Shown in pieces: positions 11,101 through 22,763 of a stretch of 64,000 nucleotides of DNA. A program made the position numbers and the translations under genes. Origin of the DNA: Falciphora oryzae (Eukaryota; Ascomycota; Sordariomycetes; Magnaporthales; Magnaporthaceae); assembly GCA_000733355.1 (NCBI GenBank), contig JNVV01000012.1, forward strand, positions 134,851 through 198,850, given 5' to 3'. Below the pieces are notes generated by a model. It saw only the letters and a program-made list of their open reading frames with translations. It did no database searches and was not told the origin of the DNA. Each line of letters starts with the position of its first letter. Within the stretch, counting starts at the first letter, position 1.

Positions 11101-14100
11101 CCTGCGTTTGCGTGCGTGTGTGCAGACTTTTTTTTTTTTTTCCCTTGTTGTTGCCCACCCATTCGTCGGCCGCGTCTTTCCCGCCCTTTTTTTTCAATGG
11201 GGCCAGACAGGTGGACAGAGACGAGTGGCTGGGAATGAAACTGCCTTTTTTCTTCACTCAGATCGGGCCAGTCCTGGTGGACGTACCGTTGGCAGGGTGG
11301 TGTATAATGTGTGGATGGTGCTATAGTTGTGCAACCACACACCTGCGACGCCCACCCACCACCACGAAAAAGATTTCAAGCATCCTATCGCCCGTGCCGA
11401 TGCCTGCCTATATCACGCCGGATGGGACTGTGCTCGGTCGGACAGCTCTCGCTGGAAGGCGAGAGCGCGTCACGCTACTGGCTGGGGGCAGGGCGCCTTC
11501 CGGTCCCCGCCCCGTCCTCTCACAGGCGAGGGACGGATGCAAGCACAGCGCGCCATGAGGCTTCTTTAGCACACTTGGCGGCTCCTCCTGCAGCTCTGGC
11601 GCAGGAGAAAAATGCCTTTGCAGCGCCTTCGCTGCAGCTTCGTTGACCAAGACGTCAATTTGCTTATAGCCCGGGCCAGGCTGGCAGCCGGCGCGCGTAA
11701 AAAGACTGGAGGCCGTCGGTCCCAACGAGGAGGAACTAGCCGGCATTGATGGATGGGGTCGAGGGTCCAAAAAGGGGTCTCGTGGGCTTGCATGCGAGCC
11801 ACCGCATCCCGCCGTTCTCTGCTGTCCTCGTGCGGTGCTGACGACTGAGTCGCCCGTCCATAGAGGTAGCGAGATCTCGGATACGTGGAGAGCCACCGGG
11901 ATGAGCGATTGATGGACGAAAGGAGACAGACATAGGCTCCCCGCTGTGCTGCATCGATGGGAAGGGCAGAAAAGAAAAGAAAAAAAAAAAAAAACGGGTA
12001 TCGAGGCAGACCTGCCTGGTGCTATCGGTTACTCCACAGTCCCGCTACATAGTGTGGTTTGCGTGTCACAAGCGGAGAACCTCGACGGCTGCTTGAACGA
12101 ACCTAGGTCCGCAGCTCGCTTGAAATTGCCCCTTGGCCGGATGAGCTTTGCAGTAGAGCTCCGGTGCTGAGGAGAAGCTCGCCTGCTGCGGCCGGTCGCT
12201 TTCGTAATGCTTGTGAATATCCATGCTGACCGCGGGGCTCGGCGCGGGGATGATGGCGAGGGGTTCGGGCCTTGCTGACGTCGTTGAGGCCAGCAGGCGG
12301 CCCATGTGTTTGGAGCTGAGTCCATGGTGGCTCAGCCTCGGACAAGCTGTCTTCCTCAGCTGCCAGGAGAATCCAGGCTTGCTGCAGCAGTAATCTGTCC
12401 GCGCACCACAGGGGGATGACATGGGTCCTCCCTCCATTGCGCACACTCCGGCCCCCGTCGTCGTGCGGATAAGGCTGGTTGGTCTTGTTTCTGGTCCGAC
12501 TGTTCGACTCACACAAGGGAGCAGGCCACCTGCTTGGTTTGCCGGTGCCGGCAGACAAGCTCGCTCCGCGTTCCCAGAGTTCGGGCCGTGGGAACCACCA
12601 GGCGGTGAACGTTGCCCAGGGAGAGCATGATTTGTGCCCTTGCTTGCGCTCCTTCGCTTTTCGTTCCTGGTTGTGGCTCAGTTTTCCGCCTGCCGCCCCC
12701 ATCATGCGAAAAATGGGGAGGTGTGGAGGGCGGCCAAGGAAGAGGAGCTCAATTGGTAGGGGAAAACAGTCTCGTGCTCGGCTTGTCGAGGAAGCAGCAC
12801 GGATCAAGGAGCTCCAAGACAGAAAATAGACCTCCATTCTGGAGTGAAGAAAGAGATCAGTGGGCCTCGTGTGGAGTCGAGCTTGCAATTGAGCTCCAGC
12901 TTGCTTCCATTTTTGAACCGTTCCATCCATCGCCCAATGCCTGTCCGTTAGAGGACGTGCCAGTGCAGGACGACGGGGACGCACGCACGCACTGAAAAGG
13001 ACGCAGTCGAGGAAGCTGGGATGGGATGGATCTCAGATGGGGCAAACAGCTGCACGGGACGACGAGTGCCAAGATCAACATCGCTCCGGCTTGATTTCGC
13101 CCGGGGCCAACACTGGAGATGAACCCAGAACGGACACTTCTTTTATCCCTCTCCTGCATGAACCTTGGCTTCATCCGGTCGAGGGCCCGGTGCCGGATCT
13201 CGCTACGAAGTCACTGAAGCCTATCTAGGGCCATGTGCATGGTCTCAGGAGCCTGCAAGAAACCTCGAGGATGAATGGAAAAGTGGCCCGCGAATGGGTC
13301 GTTGGACCAGGCCGGCGAGACAGCCCGGCCGGCAACATGGGCCGACTTTGATAGCTGATCTCGCGGAGAGCTTCCCATCCAGGCGTGTCGTTTTGGTTGT
13401 TGTTGTTGGCGTGGCCAGGCTGATCTCAATTGTCTAGGTAGCCAATTCCAAACCTATGTCGGGAAGAGGCCCAAAACAGAGGCCCGTAAATCCGACCAAA
13501 ACATTGGTCATTGATGCGCGTGTTCGCCCGGATGGGGAAGATGGGGAAGCAGAGCTCCTCCGTGGCACAGGGGAGAGCTTACTACGTAGGCCGCGGTCGA
13601 TGTGTCGGGACGGCACAGGCCTCAGCAGAGGCTTAGCAGAGCAGGGACAGCCCCGATCCATAGAAGCCTCTAGCTCATTGGAAATCTGCCGTGGACAGCT
13701 CACCGCCAGGACGCTACATGACCAAGACGACGTACAATCATGGAACGCCTGGTGTTCGGTGGTCGTGTGGCGTGCTCTGGAGAATCAGGGCAACGGTGGC
13801 CAGCCAATGCAGCAGCGCACACGCGTCTGTTTGCCGTGACTGCCGTTGCGATTGCCATCACTGTTTTGCTTTTTGCTGGCGAAATCTAACGAAATCTAAA
13901 AACGAACATCGCAAAAGAGAATGACTCGGACTGCGCGGGTGCGAATTGCCCGGACAAACCCGACCTGCCCGACGGGCTCCCAAGAATGGAAATCTCCTGG
14001 GAGCGGCTTGTTGCCACCGCCGCACGCCCGCAACAACCTGGAAACGAAACAGGCGCCTCCACAAGCGCGGGGCGACTGCGAAGCGAGAGAACCAATCTGA

Positions 14101-16428
14101 GCAACCCTAGTGACTGTGGCTTGGTCCCGCCGGTGTTCGCCTCCTTGTGATCTCCAGGAGGTTCGGGGATGGAATCACGGAAATCCCTATGGACAGTGTG
14201 TGGTCGACAGTGGCGCCGTTGGTTGGTCTTGGCCCAACGGGCGGCCGTCGAGAATAGATATCGTAGATATACTGGGAGGCGCAAAGGCTTTCGAGTGGTC
14301 TCCAACTCTGAGGGCTGTCGGACGGTCAATCAATTCAACTATCGAATTGATAACCGCCGGTGTTTCGATAATCCCAAACACCCCGAGCCGCTTCCCGGCA
14401 AGCCGCCGACGTCGCCGCCGCCTCCTTCGGTTGAACAGGGCCGCAGCCCAGCCACCCCCCAGAACGGAACCGCTTTGCCCTGTCCTTGTTGCGTGACAGT
14501 CGGGTTGTGGCGCCTCTTGACAGCCGGCGCAGAGACCGTCTTACCGCTGCGCGTTCCCAACGGACCCCAAAGGGCGTCACCCGCCAGGCACGACCAAGTG
14601 CAAAGTGCAGGTTTATATATATATGCTAGCTTAGGGGTTGGCTAGCACGCAGTACCAACATCCCGATCGAGCCTCGTACCCCACCGCGCCGTCGCCAACA
14701 GCCGTGGGTCTCGCACGCCAAAACCGTTCAGGATTCGGCGGACTGCTTTGAAGACGGTAAACTCGGTCAAACTCGCTTCCGTGTCGTGCTGGAAGGGAGT
14801 GTCGAGCCGGGAGGGACGGTAAACAACAGGAGCAACCTGGATTGACGGGATCAACCCGAGTGCTCACCCGCACCTGGCAGCTCGAACACGGCCTGCGCAG
14901 TAGGCCAGAGTACCTCTCGACAACTGGGGAGCCGCCACGGTATGTGTCCGGTACCTTCTGGATAGTCCCTTCCAAGTCCCTTCCATTTCCCACGCCATTA
15001 CCTCACCTCGCTCCAACGCGCGCGATCCGGCTGGCTGAGCCCAAAGAGTTGCTTGCTGGCCTGGCGTCAGCCATTAGCAATTGGCCTCGCCAACGCGCAT
15101 TGATTGATTCTTGCCTGTTCCATTGCCTGCGGTGCCCACCATCCCTCGCGGGTTAGTCTCGCCTGGGAAGGGCGAGCCGCTGTACAGCGGTGGGGCTGCA
15201 GCCAGCCGACGAGGGATCTGCCACTGACGGAGGCCAGCTGGGAGCAGCCAGCCAGGGTCCCTTTTTCATTTTTCTGGGCCCCCGCCGTTAGCGTCATCGT
15301 GGCCCTCAACTGACCTGCGCCCCGACAGGACAGGCTCCGTATCGTCTTTTGTGGGTTGCACGCCAAAGTGCACTTGGCGAGTGGACACCCGCCCGGGCTA
15401 GCACAAGGCCTTTTGCGGCCAGGCCAGCGACACCTCCCTCAGCGACACCACCTTCAGCAACGTCTGGTCCCTCACACCTCCCGCTCCACCCGGCTGCGCT
15501 GCTTGGGTGACGGCGGATACCACGACGGATGGGCTTAACTGCGAGGCCACCGCCATCCAGACTGACCGCATCGTCTCGCTCCATCGTAAATCCTCCCCAT
15601 CCCCCAGACACCACCGTCCCCCTTCCTCCCCCAGGTTTGGGTTGCCCTGCACGGTCGAGACCTGCAAAACAAACAAACCAGCCTTTGGGGGTCTTGGTCG
15701 TTCATGTTGATTCATCACTGGCACGAACCATCTCGATTTTTCTGTCGCATCTAGCCCTTTTTCCTCTTCTCTTCGCTTCTTGTTCGCCCTCTACCCTCTG
15801 CCACCATCTGCTCGCCCATTCTTCTTCCTTGTTTGCTTATTACTCCTCGACCTTTCTGCCCGGTACATACGACACCAAACAACCAGCACATACCAACCAA
15901 ACTCCTTCCTTTGCCTAGGAGGAGGTCCCTTATTGCCTGGCCGCCCGACGACCCTCCATACTACAGCGACTTTTAATCACATTGACCATTTTCTTGGCCG
16001 TCCCGTCTTTCTTCCCATGCACGCTGCCTAGCGAGGACCCTTGAGGACCCTTGCTGCCACCCTTTTTTTTTTTTTTTTTTTCTTCCTTCGAGCCTGATTG
16101 AATCCCAAGCCGGCAAGACCCTGTTTCAGCTCAGGGCACGGAATCCCCGGGCTCGCATTCGACCAGGACGGACCACAGCCAGCCAGCGACGACGACAACA
16201 GGCAGCCTCGCTTCCCGCAACTCGCCACCGAGGTGTTGATCACGACCGGTGCATGCGGAGACTACTTCTAATACCGGCTTGGGCCTTTCCTTCTTCAGCG
16301 ACGCATCACTTTATACCACACCGCCCGTTTAAATCCGCTTCTTTCACGCTGGCGTCGACGGAAGTGGCAGCTGCGACACTGCATCCCGCCGCAACAACAC
16401 ACTCACACCCATCCGCAGCACCGTCAAG
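8124..16428. other. 8.3-kb stretch without a recognisable gene
   Basis: I read both strands and found no protein family, tRNA or transposon. The longest open frame (12103..12984, minus, 293 codons) has no recognisable motif and looks like chance. Simple tracts are present: 17 T at 9856-9872 and 19 T at 16063-16081. A pyrimidine-rich segment (about 15,580-15,900) followed by cytosine-rich leader-like sequence probably belongs to the promoter and 5' leader of the J-domain gene. A non-coding RNA could sit here unseen. Confidence 0.5.
16033..16081 (+). repeat. Short direct repeat and T19 tract in the J-domain gene leader
   Basis: The unit GAGGACCCTT occurs twice in tandem from 16033 and is followed at 16063 by 19 consecutive T. 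It lies about 350 bp upstream of the J-domain start codon and so probably falls in the promoter or 5' leader. Confidence 0.6.
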
Positions 16429-16522
16429 ATGCTGGAACCCTTACCTCCGGATCCGTACAAGGCTCTCGACCTGCCCGACAATGCCCCGGCTGAAGTCATC
16501 AAGAAGCGGTACCGAGAGCTGA
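16253..16522 (+). other. Possible overlapping upstream ORF of the J-domain gene
   Basis: An ATG at 16253 opens an 89-codon frame that runs past the main start codon at 16429 in another frame. If transcripts begin upstream of 16253, this ORF would reduce translation of the main protein. Its peptide has no recognisable features. A leader intron could equally remove it (there is a CTTCTTCAG stretch near 16300). Confidence 0.25.
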
Positions 16523-18201
16523 TCCTGAAGTGCCACCCGGACAAGGTCCCCGAGTCTGAGAAGGCCGAGGCCACCAATCGCTTTTCTGCCGTCCAGAATG
16601 CCTGGGAGATCCTGGGTGATGCGGGCAAACGGGAAGGCTACCACAAGCTCGTCCAACAGCACAAATTGGCCGAGGAGCTGACGCGCCACCACCAGCCCTC
16701 GCGCGCCTCGGGAGGTTTCTACTCAAGTCCGCAGCCCGCAGCTGGCCAGTCGCCCCCGACATCCCACGCCTTCCCTTCCAGGGGCCCGACAAAGACGAGC
16801 TACACTTACCGTGAGCCCCAGTCGACGAGCTACACGCGACAGTCCTCGCAGCAGACCGACTACTACGAGGAGTATCCTCGTGCGACGAGGGAGCATCGTA
16901 GGGGCAGTGGCTTCGACGATAGCTCCTCACGGGAGCGTGAACGTGAGAGGACTAGGGAGCGGGAGAGGACTCGCGACCGGGAACGAGATCGTGATCGGGA
17001 ACGAGAACGCGATCGGGACCGCGACCGAGAAAGAGAGCGAGAGAGAGACCGGGATCGGGAGCGCGATCGCGATCGCGATCGGGATTCCGACCGTTACCGG
17101 GATTCCGACCGCTATCGTGAGCCGGATCGGCACCGTGAGGATAGGGAGTGGGAGGAGCGGCGCGAGAAGAAGATCGACAAGGATAAGCAGAGGAAGGAAA
17201 AGGACAGTCGAGACAAGAAGAAGAGGGAAGAGGAGCTCGACAAGATAGAGAGGCAAAGGAAAGACGATGAAAAGGCGGCCCGCAGGGAGGCGAGGAAGAA
17301 GGAGGAGGCCGCTCTGAAGAAACAGCAGGAGGAGGATGAGAGGCGAGCCAAGGAAAAGAGGAGGCTACGGAAGGAGCAAGAAAAACGGGAAGAGGAAGAC
17401 AGGCTGAGAAGGGAGACCGAGAAGAAACTCAAGAAGGAAAAGGACAGGGCAGAGAAGGCACGTAAGGAGGCGTCGGTATCGGTGGAGGAGATCACAGACG
17501 ATATGGGCGGCCTGATGCGGGGGAAGAAGGATCGATCGAGGGACCGGGACCGGGACCGAGACCGGGACATGGCTCGCGATGGCGGCGATCGCATCAAGGC
17601 TGAGCGGCCCTCGCGCAGGCAGCACAGCTCGGGCGGTAACGGCTCGCCACCATACATGGAGCAGGCGTCGTCGTACGAGGAAGAGACAACCGCCAAGAAC
17701 AGGGCGATGCTGGGAACCAAGTACGCCCAACAGCTCGAGTTTGCTTTCAGCCAGGGCGCCGGCGGCCACAAGCCCCACGCGCCCAAGCTGAGCCGTGCTC
17801 ATACGATGAAACCCGACATCGACACGTCGTACATAACCCCGGCAAGCTCAACCATGCGCAGCCCCAGCGGGCGGCAATACAAGATGCCCCGGTCCGCAAC
17901 GGTCGGCGTCAGCAGCATGGCGGCAGGGGCGAACCACCACCACGGCCGGAGGGCGTCGTACGACGAGTACCCGACTGACGACCACAGCGGCGCCACCTAC
18001 GTCAACCTCCCAGGCGGCTCGCCTTTCCGGTCCGCCAAGACAGTCAGGCACATCGACCCGATCACCGCGTCGACGTCCTACTTCGGCGAGCCGATCACGT
18101 CGAGCTATGGCGTCGAGACGGCCAAGTACGGCGAGTGGAGTGTGCCGGCGTCGGAAAGCAGGAGGTACCGCAACGGCGCCACCTACTCCGACAGGTACTG
18201 A
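16429..18201 (+). CDS. J-domain (DnaJ/Hsp40-type) protein with RE/RD dipeptide tract
   Basis: Single-exon gene, 590 residues. The N-terminal J domain (about residues 8-75) starts D-P-Y-K-A-L-D-L and carries the Hsp70-stimulating H-P-D at 36-38, so it should act as a co-chaperone recruiting an Hsp70. Residues ~168-245 are almost pure Arg-Glu/Arg-Asp dipeptides, followed by a Lys/Glu/Arg-rich, probably coiled-coil segment to about 350. A second R-D run lies at about 366-385. The C-terminal 200 residues are Ser/Tyr/Gly-rich and disordered, with repeated T-S-Y motifs. RD/RE tracts occur in nuclear splicing factors such as U1-70K, so a nuclear role in RNA processing is plausible but inferred. The start ATG is the first residue of the J domain. 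An orthologue name cannot be given with confidence. Confidence 0.88.
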   Translation: MLEPLPPDPYKALDLPDNAPAEVIKKRYRELILKCHPDKVPESEKAEATNRFSAVQNAWEILGDAGKREGYHKLVQQHKLAEELTRHHQPSRASGGFYSSPQPAAGQSPPTSHAFPSRGPTKTSYTYREPQSTSYTRQSSQQTDYYEEYPRATREHRRGSGFDDSSSRERERERTRERERTRDRERDRDRERERDRDRDRERERERDRDRERDRDRDRDSDRYRDSDRYREPDRHREDREWEERREKKIDKDKQRKEKDSRDKKKREEELDKIERQRKDDEKAARREARKKEEAALKKQQEEDERRAKEKRRLRKEQEKREEEDRLRRETEKKLKKEKDRAEKARKEASVSVEEITDDMGGLMRGKKDRSRDRDRDRDRDMARDGGDRIKAERPSRRQHSSGGNGSPPYMEQASSYEEETTAKNRAMLGTKYAQQLEFAFSQGAGGHKPHAPKLSRAHTMKPDIDTSYITPASSTMRSPSGRQYKMPRSATVGVSSMAAGANHHHGRRASYDEYPTDDHSGATYVNLPGGSPFRSAKTVRHIDPITASTSYFGEPITSSYGVETAKYGEWSVPASESRRYRNGATYSDRY

Positions 18202-20768
18202 GCGGTTCTGCTTGTCAGTTTGCTGGTCGCCCACGCGCAATCTGCACGCCATGTCCTTCTTTCTCAGTCTTTGCTTTTTTGGCTTCCACTCCTGTCGAAC
18301 CACGGATACAATATAGCGGCGCGCGGGTTTCTCATGGGTTGGCGTGGATAACTCATTTTTGCTTGGGAAATTTCGTTTTTCCAACTGTTCGTTTACCTCT
18401 CGTTGGGGGCGGAGTATACACGGACGTGCGCTCTTTCTTCATCTCCTTGCATCTGGTCCAGTTGGATATCTTTTCGAGGGGTTGCTTCGGGCCTGATCCC
18501 CCGATCGATCTTACTCATTTGGGGATTTATTTCCTGGTCTGTTCTGCTATCTGTTTTCTTTTTCTGTTTAGTAGCATCTGCCATCCTGCGGATACGGCTT
18601 ACTGTATGACTTTATGTGAATCCGAATTCTATCACACCCTCACGAGACTTGCCCAAGTGAGAAGATGTGATCGCAGAGCCGCCGTGACATGTATGCCCGG
18701 TAGAAGGTGGCGCAGGTGCGGGAAAGAAGAACGTGGGTGATGGCGACGAAGGAAGCGAGGCTAGATGGTACCGGGAGGTGTGTATGGAGGCAGACGCTTT
18801 ATTTCAACGTGGCTTCTGCCATAGTATTGAAAGGTTTATAGCTAGATGACGGACCTCGTCTGCCTTGTTTTTACACACATTGGGGCCGGACGGCTGGCTC
18901 CTTCGGATGCTCTAGGCTCCCCTCTCCTCGGTGAATGACAAGGAAAAAAAAAAAAAAAAAAAAGGTGTCCTCGTAGGCGGCTGCCTTGGACACGGCCCCC
19001 ATCTTTGCACGACCCTCCCCGCTCGGTGACCTGGGCAGGCCGTCGCACTGCTGTGTTTGTGTGTGTATGTGTACCTTGTGTGTGTGCTTGTCCAAGGCAG
19101 AAAATAAGCACAAGGTTTTTCGCCCCGTGCCATAGCGGGCATTTATTGTGTGGCAAAAACAGAGGAGATGGATGGAAGGTGAGCGGATGAAAGGAGGAGA
19201 GGCACAGAGGTAGAAAAATTGGGGAGTTTTGCGGTCACCCAAGAGCCCGTGGTGCCGTGCCGCCCCGCTTCGGGCAACCTCACACGAGGTGATCTGCACT
19301 TTGTCGTTCCTTGGATAACGCCAACAGCGTAGCGTATGTAAAGTAAGCCGGACGAAGCGCGTCTCGTCCCCACCGCCGGACTTGTCCGCTGTGCGCTGAG
19401 CGGGCGGAGCGATGAGGCCGACCGTTGCAATTTTTCCCGTGAGGATTACGAGGAGAATGACGGACAGGAGCAATAGGAGAGGGGAAAGGAGAGGAGCGCG
19501 AGAGGCTGGGAGAATATCTCGCGAGGCCGGCGGCGGGGGAAGGAAAGAGGGGAATTCGGACAAGGCCGGAAATCAGGGCATGGCACCTGACCTGGCCGTG
19601 CAACAATCCGTGTTGCCGCTCAATCCGACCAAGGCGGTTTTTCCCATCAAGGTTGTTTTGTCGGTTTCCAGCTTGGCCTGGCACCACTTGCGCCGCCCTG
19701 TTGGTGTCATCATCATGGGCGGGTGCTGTACACACACGCACACACGCACGCGACAACACCAGACACCTGCCCGACTTTTTTCGGCGCTGACATGAAGGAA
19801 ACCCCGAAAAAATACCGGAAAGCAAAAGCACCAGACATCGGAGACGGGATGATACTTGCAGGGTGCGGGGGAGAGACATTCGGGAAAAGTAAGGGGAACA
19901 TGCGGCCGTGTTGGTGTTCAGGTAACTGTTACATGAAAACTGGAATAAACCAAACAAAAATCCCGTTCGTCCAATTTGATGTTCTTGTTAAAAAGGCGAT
20001 TGGAAGAACGAGGGGAAAAAACCCACATACAGTAGGCCGCTGCACCCTCACGTCCCATGACGCGCGACATTGGAAAAGCCGCGCCACCCCATCCCACCCA
20101 TCCCGTCGGGCAACGATCGAAGGGACAGAAGGGAGGCAGGGCAGGGCAGCAAGGGGGATCGAGGCGGCTCCCTGCATGGGGATGACGACTGAGGCCGTTG
20201 ATGGGCTTGGTTGGGGCTTGGTGCCCCCGGGGGCGGCCACTCAAAGGGCGGCCCGTGGGGAACTGACTGCCCTGGCGGCTGACGGTCGATCTAGTGAGGA
20301 CTGGCGGTGACTTCATCTTGCAAAAAACACCGACACAAGATGTCATCCGCAGCAGGTGACATCAGCAAGGCACCAGAAATCTGATTTGCTACGGCCGTAT
20401 TCTGCTGCTTACGGTTGGATTTTGATTTTGTGTATATACACCTACGCATGCGCGCTGGCTCGGGGATGAGATGATGAGGGATGAGGGGGTATTTGAAGCT
20501 AGGGATGTAAAGAAATCCGAGGAGAAAAAAAAAAACGAAAGGCAGAGGATCCATCCAGCGGGGTATCCGAGAGCGCTTAATCCAATCCTATATGCGGTAG
20601 TAGATGTTTCTTTTTTGTATGTGGTTGTTCGAAGAGAGGTCCTGGGACGCAGGGTATGTGGCTACTGCAGTATCAACGGCGTGCCTACTTCAAGCACTAC
20701 GCTCTACAAAGTAAAATCAACAGACAAGAGTCACAATGAGACGGTGCCAGAAAAACGGTGGATGCATT
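18202..20768. other. Convergent intergenic region between the J-domain and sterol acyltransferase genes
   Basis: About 2.6 kb between two 3' ends. It holds an A20 tract at 18944-18963, a GT-rich stretch near 19050-19090 and a CA-rich stretch near 19730-19756. Open frames here overlap on several strands and show no protein-like features. Confidence 0.5.
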
Positions 20769-22763
20769 TTATACGAGCACGTAGAGCGAGCAGATCTGTG
20801 ACAAGTGCATCCAACTGTTAGCTATTTTGCCGCGTGTCAGTATCGAAAAGGGGAGAAAAACACGGCAACCCACCAAGCTTAGGCCCATAATCATAGAGCA
20901 CCAGAAAAACACATTGTTGGCAGTGTGCTTGCCGCGGATCCAGCGGGTCCGCTGCAGCGCAAAGATAGGGAGCTGCAGCATCTGGCAGATGAAGCCGTAA
21001 CCCCGGAGCTTCTTGGTGATGCAGGCCATGACGATCTCGTGGCCGATGGCGCTGATGAGGAACGTGATAAGCGTGGCGAACGGCTTCCCGATGTGCGGGC
21101 GGCTGGCGCTGTAGACGTGGCGGCGCAGAAAGGCGTAGACGGGCACGTTCCACTCGCGCGAGAACTCCATCCAGTCGGTGCTGTTCCACCAGTCGGCGTA
21201 GAAGCGGCGGTCGGCGAAGAGGGTGATCTCGGCGCACGCGCCCAGCACGTACTCGAAGATGACGAGGAAGACGAGCAGGAACGTCATCATGAAGGGGAAC
21301 AGCAGCCACGAGATGGTCTCGGCCAGGATCAGGAGCGTCTCCGACGCCGAGCCCGTGGCCACCAGCCGGTGCGACGACTCGACCAGCACCGGCAGGATGA
21401 ACTCCTCGCTCACAATCGTCAGCAGGAAGATACAGCCAAAGACGGCCACGATCTTGGAGATGAGCGACTGCCAGTCCACCTTTGCGGTGCGAGGGTACTC
21501 GAGCTCGTAGCACAGCGTCGGGCAGACCAGGAAGTCGAGGTAGTTGGCCCACGTCAGGTTGCGCGGGTACGCCGTGTTGCCCATGGGGCTGGTCAGCTCG
21601 CGCGCCAGGTCCTCGCGCAGCTGCAGCACGTCGTCGTCGTCCCCGTCGGCGTGCCAGTCGCCGCCCTCGCGCTTGTCGACATCGTTGCTCAGCACCGGGG
21701 ACGGGCCGCTCGCGTCCGCCACCTTGTCTCCCTTGACCTTGACGTCCCCATCCTTGGCCGCCACCGCATCGTCGATGCTCCCGTAGGGGGCCGGGGCCGT
21801 GGTGCGCTTGGGGCTCGCCACCTTGATCTCGCTGGGGTACACGTAGGCGGGGGCTTTCGAGGCGGTCGAGGGGTGGTCGAGGGCGCGCAGACGCTTCTCC
21901 GTCTCGCACAGGTGGCCGTTGTAGAAGGAGTACGAGTGCATCTTCATCAGCAGCACCATGGTGTGCAGCAGCAGGAAGACCTGGGCGGTCCAGGTCCAGT
22001 CGAGCAGGAAAGGCACGGCGATCCAGAAGGATAGCCAGAGGATCTGGTAGATGCTCATGATGGCCATACCGCCGCGGGCCCAGGTCATCAGCGAGCCGGC
22101 GGGGGCGGCGCGGAAGACGCGGTGCAGCGGCAGCGAGATGGCCGTGGTGGAGACCATCAGGAAGTCGGCCAGGGCCAGCTCCCAGACCTTGACGGTGAAC
22201 AGGCCCCAGATCTGGACGCGCATGGGGTAGCCCGTGTCCTTGATGTTGCGCAGCATCGTGGTGATGGCCATGATGGCGAGGCCGATCCAGAACAGGTTGA
22301 AGAAGCCATGGAAGTCGCGGTAGTCGCTGTTGGGATCGAGGTGCGAGAGGCGCGACTCGAAATTGGTCGTCGGGAAGAGTCGTCGGCGCTGGGCGTCCTT
22401 GGTCTGGAGCTGGAGCTCGCGGTGCTCGCGGCGCACCTGCTTGCGCGCCGAGGAGAGGATCTTAACCGACGGCGGCGCATCGGCAGGAACGGGGGTGGAT
22501 CGGCCGCTGCTGTGTTGAGGGAGGGATCAGTTAGCGATAGGCGGCAGGCCATGATGCGCAAAGCTTCCGAGGCGAGACTGAACATACCTAGTGGCTGTGC
22601 CATCGTCCTGGGGGGTTTCGAGGTAGGTGCCGTTGGACGAGGCGTTGCTCAGCTGGGACAGCTGCGAGTGCACCGGCTTCCGTGGCCGGGGGCGGAGGAC
22701 GTGGTCATTGTCCTGGTCGTGGGCGTGGACGCCGTTGGGAAGCTCGACGGATGTGGCAGCCAT
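20769..22763 (-). CDS. ARE2: Sterol O-acyltransferase (MBOAT family)
   Basis: Three exons on the minus strand: 22763..22588, 22509..20874, 20795..20769 (1,839 nt, 612 residues). The last exon encodes only I-C-S-L-Y-V-L-V; without that splice the frame reads through into non-family sequence, and the spliced end matches the usual C-terminus of this family. The enzyme esterifies ergosterol with fatty acyl-CoA in the ER membrane, storing sterol in lipid droplets. Evidence is the F-Y-A-D-W-W-N motif near residue 493, the catalytic His in A-I-G-H-E-I near 549, and eight or so hydrophobic membrane segments in two groups. A charged cytosolic loop separates those groups (Asp-rich stretch D-G-D-D-D-D). 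The ATG at 22763 is used because the codon just upstream is GTG. The symbol is by family (ARE1/ARE2 type), not by orthology. Confidence 0.93.

Noticed and set aside
12103..12984. 293-codon minus-strand open frame in the 8.3-kb gap
   Set aside because: No recognisable domain, signal or membrane segment, and composition like the surrounding non-coding DNA; open frames of this size arise by chance in GC-rich sequence.
13814..13824. Another ACGCGT site in the 8.3-kb gap
   Set aside because: Not near a replication gene start and not palindromically extended; expected by chance in GC-rich DNA.
17112..17786. 224-codon minus-strand frame opposite the J-domain gene
   Set aside because: It is the antisense shadow of the Lys/Arg/Glu-rich repeats and reads as Ser/Leu/Phe-rich low complexity.
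20925..22034. 369-codon plus-strand frame opposite the sterol acyltransferase gene
   Set aside because: Antisense shadow of a well-supported membrane enzyme; contains no independent motif.
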